A DNA stretch of 5,751 bases, from the NCBI GenBank assembly GCA_023386395.1, contig JAEWJV010000439.1, forward strand, positions 1 to 5,751, written 5' to 3'. Origin of the DNA: Bacteroidota bacterium (GTDB lineage: Bacteria > Bacteroidota > Bacteroidia > Chitinophagales > Chitinophagaceae). Position 1 is the first letter of the stretch, and each line of letters begins with the position of its first letter. A program made the translations under genes and the position numbers. Of the stretch, positions 1-5,751 are shown one piece after another. Under the pieces are notes generated by a model. That model searched no databases. It saw nothing but the letters and a program-made list of their open reading frames with translations, and was not told where the DNA came from.

Positions 1-915
1 AAGAAGTTGGGAGGCATTATGCTTATAAGCTTATTTTTTGGTTTGCCCAATCTTCTCAAAACAGTTGCCTTTAATGCGCCTGCATCATTTAATATTCAAA
101 AGAAAGATTCGTCATTGAGAATACTTACCTGGAATGTGCAGGGATTTGTTTCTTCTAATCCAAAATCGGTTAAGTGGTCTGACATTTTGCAGGTGGTAAA
201 AAACAATAATCCTGATGTTGTTTGCATGCAGGAATTCCTGAATATTATTACCAATTATGACACCAATACATTCATACAGGATGAAATGCTGGCCATGGGT
301 TACACTTATCACTTCTTTTCAAACGATGGCTTTTTCAAATTATATAATGGTGTAAAGGTTGCGGATGGCTGCGCTATATTTTCAAAAAAACCTTTTATTG
401 ACAGTGGCAGGGTTACTATTACTACCGATCCGGAAAAGCAAAATATGATTTATACGGATATTCAGCTCAACAATAAACCGCTAAGAATTTTTACAGCACG
501 CCTTGAATCTTTCAGGTTATACAACGATACTTCGCGTTTAAAGCAGGATATTTATGAAATAACCTATCACCGTAAAAGGGTTATTCAATATAAACTTCGC
601 GATATAGAAAAGCTTCATGCAAAGGAAGTGAGCATCATCCGCAATAAAATTGATAATACGCAGATACCCGCCATTTATTGCGGCGATGTAAATTCAGTGC
701 CCACCTCTTATACATATCATCATTTAAGAGGAAATTTTCAGGATGCTTTTCTTGAAAAAGGCTCAGGCATTGGCCGCACTTTTTATAAAATTGTGCCTAC
801 GTTGCGTATTGATTATATTTTTACTGATAAACAGTTTAAGATTGAGCAATGTGCAGTCGCCGGCAAAAAGATATCCGACCACTATCCTGTTATAACCGAC
901 CTGCAATGGAAATAA
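1..915 (+). CDS. Membrane-anchored endonuclease/exonuclease/phosphatase (EEP) family protein, 5'-truncated by window edge
   Basis: EEP-fold metallohydrolase; members cleave phosphodiesters in nucleic acids, sphingomyelin or inositol phosphates, and the substrate here is unknown. The frame is open to the left edge, so the TTG at 7 is probably not the true start. By alignment to the downstream paralogue, about 66 N-terminal residues are missing. Numbering from the codon at 7: the end of a membrane helix (about 1-16), then WNV with N43, QEF with E76, GDVN with D227 and N229, RIDY with D269, and SDH at 290-292. These match the family's metal and catalytic positions. The oddity is 'TARLESF' at 163-169: the paralogue and most relatives have His where this protein has R165, so activity may be altered. 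The catalytic domain probably lies outside the cytoplasmic membrane, as argued for the paralogue. The stop is 28 bp before the next gene, suggesting co-transcription. The family call is secure; the exact function is not. Confidence 0.9.
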   Translation, partial: KKLGGIMLISLFFGLPNLLKTVAFNAPASFNIQKKDSSLRILTWNVQGFVSSNPKSVKWSDILQVVKNNNPDVVCMQEFLNIITNYDTNTFIQDEMLAMGYTYHFFSNDGFFKLYNGVKVADGCAIFSKKPFIDSGRVTITTDPEKQNMIYTDIQLNNKPLRIFTARLESFRLYNDTSRLKQDIYEITYHRKRVIQYKLRDIEKLHAKEVSIIRNKIDNTQIPAIYCGDVNSVPTSYTYHHLRGNFQDAFLEKGSGIGRTFYKIVPTLRIDYIFTDKQFKIEQCAVAGKKISDHYPVITDLQWK

Positions 916-943
916 AATTTATGCCAATTCGTTAATTTTAATA

Positions 944-2059
944 ATGGCAAATATTGTACGGCATATTATCAGAAACATCTTCCTCGTTATAACCATAATA
1001 TTTTGCCTGGTGTATGGGCTCACACTGCTTGTTCCTTTTTTAAACCCACAGCATTGGTGGCTGGTTGGTTTTCTCGGGCTTACATTTCCTTATTTGTTTT
1101 TTTTATTATTATTCGCTTTCTTTTTCTGGCTTATTGCAAAGCCAAAAATATCATTATTGCCGCTTCTTGTTTTGCTGCTTGGTTATAAACAAATAAGCGT
1201 AACATTCGCGGCTAACTTTACGCCTTCCAATTTGAGTGTTAAACCCGACAGTACACTGCGCCTTATAAGCTGGAATGTGGCTAATATGTATGGTTTAAGT
1301 AAAAACCAGGAAACCAAGCAACATAACCGTACAGAACTGGCCCAGTCAGTACTCGATCTTCAACCCGATATTATTTGTCTGCAGGAATTTAATCATTCCT
1401 TTACACGTGGAGAAAACGCTGATAATATTAGCCTCTTCAGCAAAAAATATCCTTATTATTTTTATTCAAAAGACTATGATAAGGAAAACGGTTTTTATAC
1501 TTCGGGCTCAATCATTTTTTCCAAATACCCGCTTATCGATTCGGGGAAAACAGGTTTTCCAGGCGAGTTTGCCGGCAGCCTTATTTATGTGGATGCCAAA
1601 ATAAATAATGATACACTGCGCATTTTTACAACCCATCTTCAATCGTTTGGATTTAATACTGCTGATTATGCCGAGATGAATAAAATAAAGGAACGTGATA
1701 ATGAAGCCATACATGCTTCCAAAAATATTTTTATTAAAATGAAAGCCGCCTTTACCAATCGCGGCCTGCAGGCTGATATTGTAAGACGGCAAACAGATTC
1801 CGTTACCCATCCTTCGGTTATTTGCGGCGATTTTAATGATGTGCCTACTTCTTACACTTATTTCCGGGTAAAAAACCGGCGGAGCGATGCCTTTCTTAAA
1901 ACCGGTACAGGCGTTGGCAAAACCTACAGCACATTAGCGCCCATGCTGCGCATTGATTATATTCTGCCCGATACCAGCATTATAGTAAAACAATTTGATA
2001 TGGTTGATGAAAACCTCAGCGATCATGTAATGCTGGTAAGCGATTTAAAACTGAAATAA
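944..2059 (+). CDS. Membrane-anchored endonuclease/exonuclease/phosphatase (EEP) family protein
   Basis: Complete 371-residue paralogue of the preceding gene. The N-terminus has three hydrophobic segments (about 12-32, 39-64 and 69-82). The basic N-terminus and the K67/K69 loop suggest N-in topology, which would place the C-terminal domain (about 104-371) in the periplasm. All EEP hallmarks are present: WNV with N111, QEF with E148, 'TTHLQSF' with H231, GDFN with D296 and N298, RIDY with D338, and SDH at 359-361. The roughly 65-residue stretch between H231 and D296 is rich in charged, probably helical sequence. ATG at 944 is chosen because it precedes the whole membrane region. It sits behind an A/T-rich stretch with no Shine-Dalgarno, which is usual in Bacteroidota. 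Relatives are usually annotated only as EEP family proteins; a DNase, sphingomyelinase-like or other phosphodiesterase role cannot be separated from sequence alone. Confidence 0.93.
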   Translation: MANIVRHIIRNIFLVITIIFCLVYGLTLLVPFLNPQHWWLVGFLGLTFPYLFFLLLFAFFFWLIAKPKISLLPLLVLLLGYKQISVTFAANFTPSNLSVKPDSTLRLISWNVANMYGLSKNQETKQHNRTELAQSVLDLQPDIICLQEFNHSFTRGENADNISLFSKKYPYYFYSKDYDKENGFYTSGSIIFSKYPLIDSGKTGFPGEFAGSLIYVDAKINNDTLRIFTTHLQSFGFNTADYAEMNKIKERDNEAIHASKNIFIKMKAAFTNRGLQADIVRRQTDSVTHPSVICGDFNDVPTSYTYFRVKNRRSDAFLKTGTGVGKTYSTLAPMLRIDYILPDTSIIVKQFDMVDENLSDHVMLVSDLKLK

Positions 2060-2112
2060 AAAAATTATCGCCGGTTTTTATGCCACAGCCTTTCATAGTC
2101 TGAGTTACATGG

Positions 2113-2628
2113 TTAGTTTTTAATTGTGCCAAGTATATTTTTTAACTGGCGGATATGTCTTTGTGTATGATATAAAACAAAGTGCAATAATTCAAGCTTG
2201 GTTATTTCACCAAATATAGGCAGGTCAATAATTTCAGAAAGATCGGTTTCATTGCGCCCTGTTTGCAAATTCCTGATTGATAATTCCAGCGCATTAATTA
2301 TTTGCCCTTTGTTATGATAGCCATCTTCAGGAATAATAAAATCAGGTGCATTATATTTTGCTGTAAAATCAAGAAATATTTTTTTAAGATGATCTGCATT
2401 TTGTTCAGGATCTCTTTCAGCAGGCAGGCCGTGCATCTGCAGGCCTTGCGCTATGGCCCTGTTGGACTTTGTTATATGAATTAATACCTGCGCTGCTGTC
2501 CAGCTATTGGCGAAAGGAACTGCGTTGAGCGTCTCTTCCTTTTTATCCTGTACCAATTGCATTAATTCATTGCTTGTTGCATCGAGACTGCTGAATAATA
2601 TCTCAGTATTTATTTTTTCTTTTATCAT
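2113..2628 (-). CDS. DinB-like / YfiT-type four-helix-bundle metalloprotein
   Basis: A 171-residue soluble protein of the DinB/YfiT-like superfamily. The pattern is an N-terminal helix, then 'SWTAAQVLIHIT' with H51, and a C-terminal 'YHTQRHIRQL' with H154 and H158. These three histidines match the superfamily's usual divalent-metal site. Members with known activity include thiol-dependent S-transferases (bacillithiol or mycothiol) and related enzymes; the substrate here is unknown. It is the last gene of a three-gene minus-strand run, 46 bp after the VOC gene, and converges on the EEP pair with 53 bp between the stops. No convincing hairpin terminator was seen in that gap. 'DinB' here is the family name and does not mean DNA polymerase IV. 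The family call rests on spacing and motif match; the enzymatic role is open. Confidence 0.82.
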   Translation of the reverse strand: MIKEKINTEILFSSLDATSNELMQLVQDKKEETLNAVPFANSWTAAQVLIHITKSNRAIAQGLQMHGLPAERDPEQNADHLKKIFLDFTAKYNAPDFIIPEDGYHNKGQIINALELSIRNLQTGRNETDLSEIIDLPIFGEITKLELLHFVLYHTQRHIRQLKNILGTIKN

Positions 2629-2674
2629 AATACAATGTTTGGGGCAACAAAGCAGCAGCCCGCGTTCGTTAAAA

Positions 2675-3055
2675 TTATTTTACTTCAAGCACGGAAAGAA
2701 TATTACCGGCAGGGTCTTTAAACCAGGCAATATGGGGCCCGCCGTTATCCCTGCTTATGCCTTTTTCATCTGTTTTAATATCGCCGCCGTATTGTTCAAA
2801 TACAACACCTTTTTCAATGAGTGCATCAACGGCTTTATCAATATCATCAACCGGAAAGTTTAAAATGGTAAAGGTGGCCGGTTCATGGTTAGGCTTTGGA
2901 TAAACAATAACCGGATTATTACCTTCAATATGCAGCTCTAATATGCCCATCATGCCATCTTTTATTTCAAGGCCAAGCACATTGCCATAAAATTCCTTTG
3001 CTTTCTGTATATCATTTACAGAAAACCCGCTGAATGCTTTTGTGTGTTTAAACAT
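2675..3055 (-). CDS. VOC superfamily (glyoxalase/bleomycin-resistance-like) protein
   Basis: A 126-residue single-chain VOC protein with two beta-alpha-beta-beta-beta modules. The first has '[20 protein letters not shown]' (11-30), the second '[18 protein letters not shown]' (67-84), and the C-terminus has the usual '[14 protein letters not shown]'. Relatives include glyoxalase I, dioxygenases, fosfomycin-resistance thiol transferases and bleomycin-binding proteins. The usual metal-ligand positions appear to hold F8, I64 and S121 rather than His/His/Glu. That points to a metal-free binding protein, or one with a shifted site, rather than a classical glyoxalase I; this alignment was done by eye. 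Its ATG follows the stop of the upstream GyrI-like gene by 3 bp (TAACCTATG), so the two are probably translationally coupled. Ligand unknown. Confidence 0.88.
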   Translation of the reverse strand: MFKHTKAFSGFSVNDIQKAKEFYGNVLGLEIKDGMMGILELHIEGNNPVIVYPKPNHEPATFTILNFPVDDIDKAVDALIEKGVVFEQYGGDIKTDEKGISRDNGGPHIAWFKDPAGNILSVLEVK

Positions 3056-3058
3056 AGG

Positions 3059-3487
3059 TTAGCTTTTAATTGTTATTAAATTTTCCAGCTTCAGCATGCA
3101 TAGCATTTCCTCATCGCTCTTATACCATTCTATGCAGGGTTTCGTAATATCAATGCGTTCATCATGCATCATTTCGCTGAAAATATCTTTAACTAAATGG
3201 GTTTTGTTTGCCCAGTGATATAATGTTTGATACAAGTACGTTCCTTTTTCTATAATATCATTTTCATAACCAAGCCTTGCACCCTCTCCTTCATATCTTT
3301 CTTCAGCAACTGCTTTGTAAACTATGCCATCTTTATGCATACTACTTATACCATAATAATTTCTTTTATCCGCACAATCACCGGTTTTCTTAATTAATTC
3401 ATCAAATGCCCCGCCAATACCTTCAGGAAAAGTTCTTACCTCAATTCCAAAAACGTTAATGTTTTTTTTGAGTTCAAGTTTTTCCAT
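3059..3487 (-). CDS. Stand-alone GyrI-like / AraC effector-binding-domain protein
   Basis: A 142-residue protein with no DNA-binding domain, matching the GyrI-like small-molecule-binding fold: 'NVFGIEVRTFPEGIGGAFDELIKK' at the N-terminus, 'RNYYGISSM' (42-50), 'EKGTYLYQTLYHW' (80-92) and the closing 'KPCIEWYKSDEEM' (117-128). E120 in 'IEWY' is the likely counterpart of the conserved acidic residue in the ligand pocket of BmrR/GyrI-type domains. Stand-alone members can act as drug-binding proteins, and some hydrolyse small electrophilic compounds; the ligand here is unknown. It is the first gene of the minus-strand run and is divergent from the GlxA-type regulator, with a 245-bp shared upstream region. 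ATG at 3487 is the first start in frame and fits the domain's N-terminus. The family assignment is by motif pattern and is less certain than for the neighbours. Confidence 0.75.
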   Translation of the reverse strand: MEKLELKKNINVFGIEVRTFPEGIGGAFDELIKKTGDCADKRNYYGISSMHKDGIVYKAVAEERYEGEGARLGYENDIIEKGTYLYQTLYHWANKTHLVKDIFSEMMHDERIDITKPCIEWYKSDEEMLCMLKLENLITIKS

Positions 3488-3506
3488 TGTATTTAATTTG
3501 ATAACA

Positions 3507-3514
3507 CAAACTTA
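3507..3514 (-). promoter_or_regulatory. Candidate -7 element for the GyrI/VOC/DinB operon
   Basis: Read on the minus strand, this is TAAGTTTG, an exact match to the Bacteroidota -7 consensus TAnnTTTG. It would place the transcript start roughly 10-15 nt before the ATG at 3487. No TTTG-like -33 element lies at the expected distance; that position falls inside the inverted repeat at 3529-3547. The promoter may therefore be weak or dependent on a regulator. An 8-bp match in AT-rich DNA can occur by chance. Confidence 0.35.
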
Positions 3515-3528
3515 AAAAGCGCTATTAA

Positions 3529-3547
3529 TATATGAGCGGTGCATATA
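3529..3547. repeat. 19-bp inverted repeat, candidate operator
   Basis: TATATG-AGCGGTG-CATATA has perfect 6-bp arms around a 7-nt centre. It sits in the divergent intergenic region, just upstream of the candidate -7 box for the minus-strand operon and about 15 bp before the candidate plus-strand -33 element. A dyad of this size and position suits a dimeric regulator. AraC-type proteins often prefer direct repeats, so the binding partner is uncertain. Confidence 0.4.
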
Positions 3548-3561
3548 CGGCTTTGTAAGGG

Positions 3562-3593
3562 GTTGATTACGACAAAAACATTTTTTATGTTTG
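3562..3593 (+). promoter_or_regulatory. Candidate Bacteroidota-type promoter for the GlxA-type regulator gene
   Basis: GTTG at 3562-3565, a 20-bp spacer, then TATGTTTG at 3586-3593 fit the phylum's primary-sigma consensus (TTTG, about 19-20 bp, TAnnTTTG). Transcription would begin near 3600, leaving a leader of about 130 nt before the ATG at 3733. The leader has no recognisable gene and contains two short inverted repeats, at 3611-3625 (ATAAC/GTTAT) and 3705-3717 (ATTGC/GCAAT). Confidence 0.42.
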
Positions 3594-3732
3594 CTGTCCG
3601 CATTGCGGCCATAACCTGATGTTATAGCTCAGCAGGATTAATGCAGTTGAAGGGAGTGACACAACTAAGCTTAATAGCATTGTAATAGCCGGTAACATAA
3701 AAAGATTGCGCAGCAATTGAAAAACACAACAT

Positions 3733-4713
3733 ATGAAACATGTATCAATTCTTATTCCGCACGGACATACAAGCGTAGTGAACATTGAAGGCACACACCA
3801 GATTATGAATGAAGTAAATACGCTTCGTGCACGTGAAGGCAAACCACCATTATTTAAAGTGCAGCTCGTGGGCATTTCGAAAGAGGCGAGCCAGCGCGGT
3901 TTATTTACAATTATGCCTGATGTATTGATTGATGATATAAAAAAAACCGACCTCATAATGATACCGGCCATACATGGCAAACCAGATTCTGTTATGCAAA
4001 ACAATGAAGCCTTTGTGCCCTGGATAAAGGAGCAGTATGACCATGGTGCAGAAATAGCCACATTTTGCATTGCGTCATTTTTCCTGGCAAGCACAGGATT
4101 GCTTGATGGCAGGCAATGCGCTACCCACTGGACGGCTGCCAACGATTTTAAAAGGCTGTTTCCGGAAGTAAACCTGGTGGATGATAAGATTATGACAGAA
4201 GACAGTGGCATTTATACAAGCGGCGGCGCTTATTCTTTTTTAAACCTGCTGGTGTATATTATTGAAAAGTACGCAGGCCGGCAAATTGCTGTACTCATCG
4301 CCAAAGAATTTATGATTGATATTGACAGGATAAGCCAATCGCCCTTTATAATTTTTGAAGGCCAGAAAACACATGATGATGAGCCTATAAAAAAAGCACA
4401 GGAATTTATTGAAAATAATTTTGAAGACAGAATAACTGTTGACCAGCTTGCATCCATGTTTGCCCTTGGCAGGAGAAATATGGAACGCAGGTTTAAAAAA
4501 GCAACGTCAAATACCGTTATTGAATACATTCAGCGTGTAAAAATTGAAGCCGCTAAAAAGAACCTTGAAAGCAGCAGGAAAAACGTGAACGAGGTAATGT
4601 ATGATGTGGGTTATAATGATCCGAAGGCTTTCAGGACCATCTTTAAAAAGATAACAGGGTTATCACCGCTTGAATACAGGAATAAGTATAATAAAGAAGC
4701 AATTGCTGTGTAA
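3733..4713 (+). CDS. GlxA-type transcriptional regulator: DJ-1/PfpI-like sensor domain plus AraC-family DNA-binding domain
   Basis: A 326-residue cytoplasmic regulator. Residues 1 to about 190 form a class-I glutaminase/DJ-1-like domain: 'VSILIPHGH', then 'ATFCIASFFLASTGLLDGRQCATHW', with C112 at the nucleophile-elbow position and the 'ATHW' signature typical of GlxA-type regulators. Residues about 218-318 form the AraC double helix-turn-helix: 'ITVDQLASMFALGRRNMERRFKKATS', then 'VNEVMYDVGYNDPKAFRTIFKKITGLSPLEYR'. The ATG at 3733 is well supported because an in-frame stop lies at 3718-3720. The gene is divergent from the GyrI/VOC/DinB run, so it may regulate that run, itself, or both. The inducer is unknown; the DJ-1-like domain is usually read as a sensor and not an enzyme in this class. 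Its stop is only 6 bp from the convergent Fur-family gene. Confidence 0.94.
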   Translation: MKHVSILIPHGHTSVVNIEGTHQIMNEVNTLRAREGKPPLFKVQLVGISKEASQRGLFTIMPDVLIDDIKKTDLIMIPAIHGKPDSVMQNNEAFVPWIKEQYDHGAEIATFCIASFFLASTGLLDGRQCATHWTAANDFKRLFPEVNLVDDKIMTEDSGIYTSGGAYSFLNLLVYIIEKYAGRQIAVLIAKEFMIDIDRISQSPFIIFEGQKTHDDEPIKKAQEFIENNFEDRITVDQLASMFALGRRNMERRFKKATSNTVIEYIQRVKIEAAKKNLESSRKNVNEVMYDVGYNDPKAFRTIFKKITGLSPLEYRNKYNKEAIAV

Positions 4714-4719
4714 GAAGGT

Positions 4720-5136
4720 TTACCTGCAGTTTTTGCAAATACCGTTTACCAAAACATTTGTTTGATGCACGGAAAACCCTTTTGGAATAGTTACTTCAGG
4801 GATAGTTACATTATCCAGGCAATAAGTGGTACCGCATTCCTCGCATAAAAAATGCACGTGATCATCATGATGATGGCCTTCGCTGCAGGTTTCCTTGCAC
4901 AAAGCATACATGATGGAATTATCTGCTGTAGGTATGGTATGAATAATCCCTTTATCAACGAAGGTTTGAAGCGTACGGTAAATAGTTACACGGTCAAAAT
5001 GTTTGCCGCTCATTTTTTCAATATCGCCATGGGAAAGCGCTTTACCGTTTTTCTGAAACAGCTCTAATATTTTAAGCCTGTTTTCTGTAACGCTAAGCTG
5101 GTTATTTTTTAATATATCTGATATTTCATCTTTCAT
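4720..5136 (-). CDS. Fur-family metal-dependent transcriptional repressor
   Basis: A 138-residue Fur-family protein. The winged-helix DNA-binding part spans about 8-78, with recognition-helix sequence 'FDRVTIYRTLQTFVDKGIIH' (47-66). The C-terminal metal-binding and dimerisation part has the His-rich 'EGHHHDDHVHFLCEECG' (87-102), with CxxC at C98/C101, and a terminal CxxC at C134/C137. The paired CxxC motifs fit the structural zinc site of the family, while the His/Asp cluster is the probable sensory site. Fur, Zur or PerR type cannot be decided safely by eye. The start lies 5 bp after the SCO gene stop (TAACATACATG), indicating one transcript and possible translational coupling. Extra cysteines (C80, C84, C106) and three consecutive histidines give a metal-rich central region. 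Confidence 0.93.
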   Translation of the reverse strand: MKDEISDILKNNQLSVTENRLKILELFQKNGKALSHGDIEKMSGKHFDRVTIYRTLQTFVDKGIIHTIPTADNSIMYALCKETCSEGHHHDDHVHFLCEECGTTYCLDNVTIPEVTIPKGFSVHQTNVLVNGICKNCR

Positions 5137-5141
5137 GTATG

Positions 5142-5751
5142 TTAATTTGCGAAGGATGTGCCGTTGGTTGTTATTTCAGGTGGCTTCGTTTCTTTCAATA
5201 AGGCCCTGATATTGGATTCCATCAGTTTTAAATCTTCCGGCTTTAACGCATCATATACCTGGCCTCGTACATTACCAAATTTATCAACCAATGCCACAAA
5301 CTGCGAATGTAAAAACTGGTCGTTAATGCTGCCAACATTATTATTCGGGTCATCAATTAAATAGCTGTTGCGGGCAGCAAAGTAAAGACTGTCTTTCCTG
5401 CCGGTGAGAAAAACCCATTTACGCGTGTCAACCTTCATCGAATCTGCATAATGCCTTAACTGCGCTGCGGAATCTGTTTCCGGGTCGCAGGTATTGGAAA
5501 CAATCATGAAATCTTTTTCGTTCTTAAAATCGCCATATACTTTGTCAAGATTATTATTCATTACAGGGCAAATTCCTTTGCAGGTAGTGAAAAAGAAATT
5601 AACGGCGCAAACTTTTCCGGCCATATCTTTCTCGGTAAAAGGCTGATTATCCTGGTTGGTAAATGCAAAAGGTTTTACAAAACTGATGATAGGCGCTTTT
5701 GCTTTCCATTTATCTGTGCCTGCAAAAATCACTATCAGAAAACCAATCGTC
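5142..5751 (-). CDS. SCO1/SenC-family copper-chaperone / thioredoxin-fold protein, 5'-truncated by window edge
   Basis: Thioredoxin-fold protein of the SCO family, which helps assemble the CuA centre of cytochrome c oxidase or serves in periplasmic thiol and copper handling. The frame stays open to the right edge. The GTG at 5732 lies inside a hydrophobic run (TIGFLIVIFAG), most likely the N-terminal membrane anchor, so the true start is outside the window. Numbering from that GTG: 'FFFTTCKGICPVM' supplies the CxxxC copper pair C51/C55, 'NTCDPETD' (80-87) is the family DPxxD motif, and 'FLHSQFVALVDKFGNVRG' gives the third ligand, H142. All three copper ligands are therefore present. It would act on the periplasmic face of the cytoplasmic membrane. 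It leads directly into the Fur-family gene. Respiratory-oxidase genes are a plausible upstream neighbour but are not visible here. Confidence 0.92.
   Translation of the reverse strand, partial: TIGFLIVIFAGTDKWKAKAPIISFVKPFAFTNQDNQPFTEKDMAGKVCAVNFFFTTCKGICPVMNNNLDKVYGDFKNEKDFMIVSNTCDPETDSAAQLRHYADSMKVDTRKWVFLTGRKDSLYFAARNSYLIDDPNNNVGSINDQFLHSQFVALVDKFGNVRGQVYDALKPEDLKLMESNIRALLKETKPPEITTNGTSFAN

Noticed and set aside
7..9. TTG as the start codon of the first EEP gene
   Set aside because: The frame is open to the left edge, and the paralogue has about 66 further N-terminal residues with two more membrane helices, so this is a truncated gene.
1508..1810. A 100-codon minus-strand open frame
   Set aside because: It is fully antisense to the catalytic domain of the second EEP gene, shows no family motif, and has no independent promoter or coupling.
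2060..2112. Possible bidirectional terminator between the convergent EEP and DinB-like genes
   Set aside because: There is an A-run just after the EEP stop and GC-containing patches, but no stem of useful length next to a T-run on either strand.
2507..2863. A 118-codon plus-strand open frame spanning the DinB-VOC junction
   Set aside because: It overlaps two well-supported minus-strand genes, and its translation looks like reverse-strand noise.
3615..3636. CCTGATG/CAGCAGG imperfect hairpin as a terminator or riboswitch element
   Set aside because: It is a seven-pair stem with a mismatch, no following T-run and no resemblance to a known riboswitch; it also overlaps another weak repeat.
3585..4211. 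A 208-codon open frame on the minus strand, reading into the intergenic region
   Set aside because: It runs antisense through the strongly supported DJ-1 domain of the GlxA-type gene. Its translation is Ser/Cys/Leu-rich with no recognisable motif, as expected for a shadow frame.
5730..5732. GTG as the start codon of the SCO gene
   Set aside because: The frame continues to the window edge, and this Val lies inside a hydrophobic segment that reads as the membrane anchor, so the true start is upstream of the window.

Overview
The window looks like chromosomal DNA from a member of the Bacteroidota, probably near the Chitinophagaceae. The evidence is an AT-rich composition, A/T-rich start regions without Shine-Dalgarno motifs, one good match to the Bacteroidota promoter consensus (TTG, about 20 bp, TAnnTTTG), and protein families common in that phylum. 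The genus placement is an impression, not a computed result. No RNA gene, CRISPR array, insertion sequence, phage gene or origin was seen. The window holds eight protein genes, two of them cut by its edges.

Layout: (1) 1-2059, plus strand: two tandem, clearly paralogous membrane-anchored proteins with endonuclease/exonuclease/phosphatase (EEP) domains. The first lacks its N-terminus at the left edge. (2) 2113-3487, minus strand: a compact three-gene run, transcribed as GyrI-like ligand-binding protein, then VOC/glyoxalase-like protein, then DinB-like four-helix protein. (3) 3488-3732: a 245-bp divergent regulatory region with candidate promoters and inverted repeats. (4) 3733-4713, plus strand: a GlxA-type regulator joining a DJ-1/PfpI domain to an AraC-type DNA-binding domain. 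(5) 4720-5751, minus strand: a SCO1/SenC copper-chaperone-like protein, cut by the right edge, followed 5 bp later by a Fur-family repressor.

How the genes may work together: the GlxA-type regulator is divergent from the GyrI/VOC/DinB run and is its most likely regulator. The run looks like a small xenobiotic- or reactive-metabolite-handling cassette. The SCO-Fur pair ties a thiol/copper protein of respiratory-oxidase assembly to a metal-responsive repressor. The EEP pair probably exposes its catalytic domains outside the cytoplasmic membrane. These roles are inferences from family and gene order. Nothing here is a clear novel system. The points most worth a second look are an Arg in place of the usual catalytic His in the first EEP protein, the cassette with its palindromic candidate operator, and the SCO-Fur coupling.
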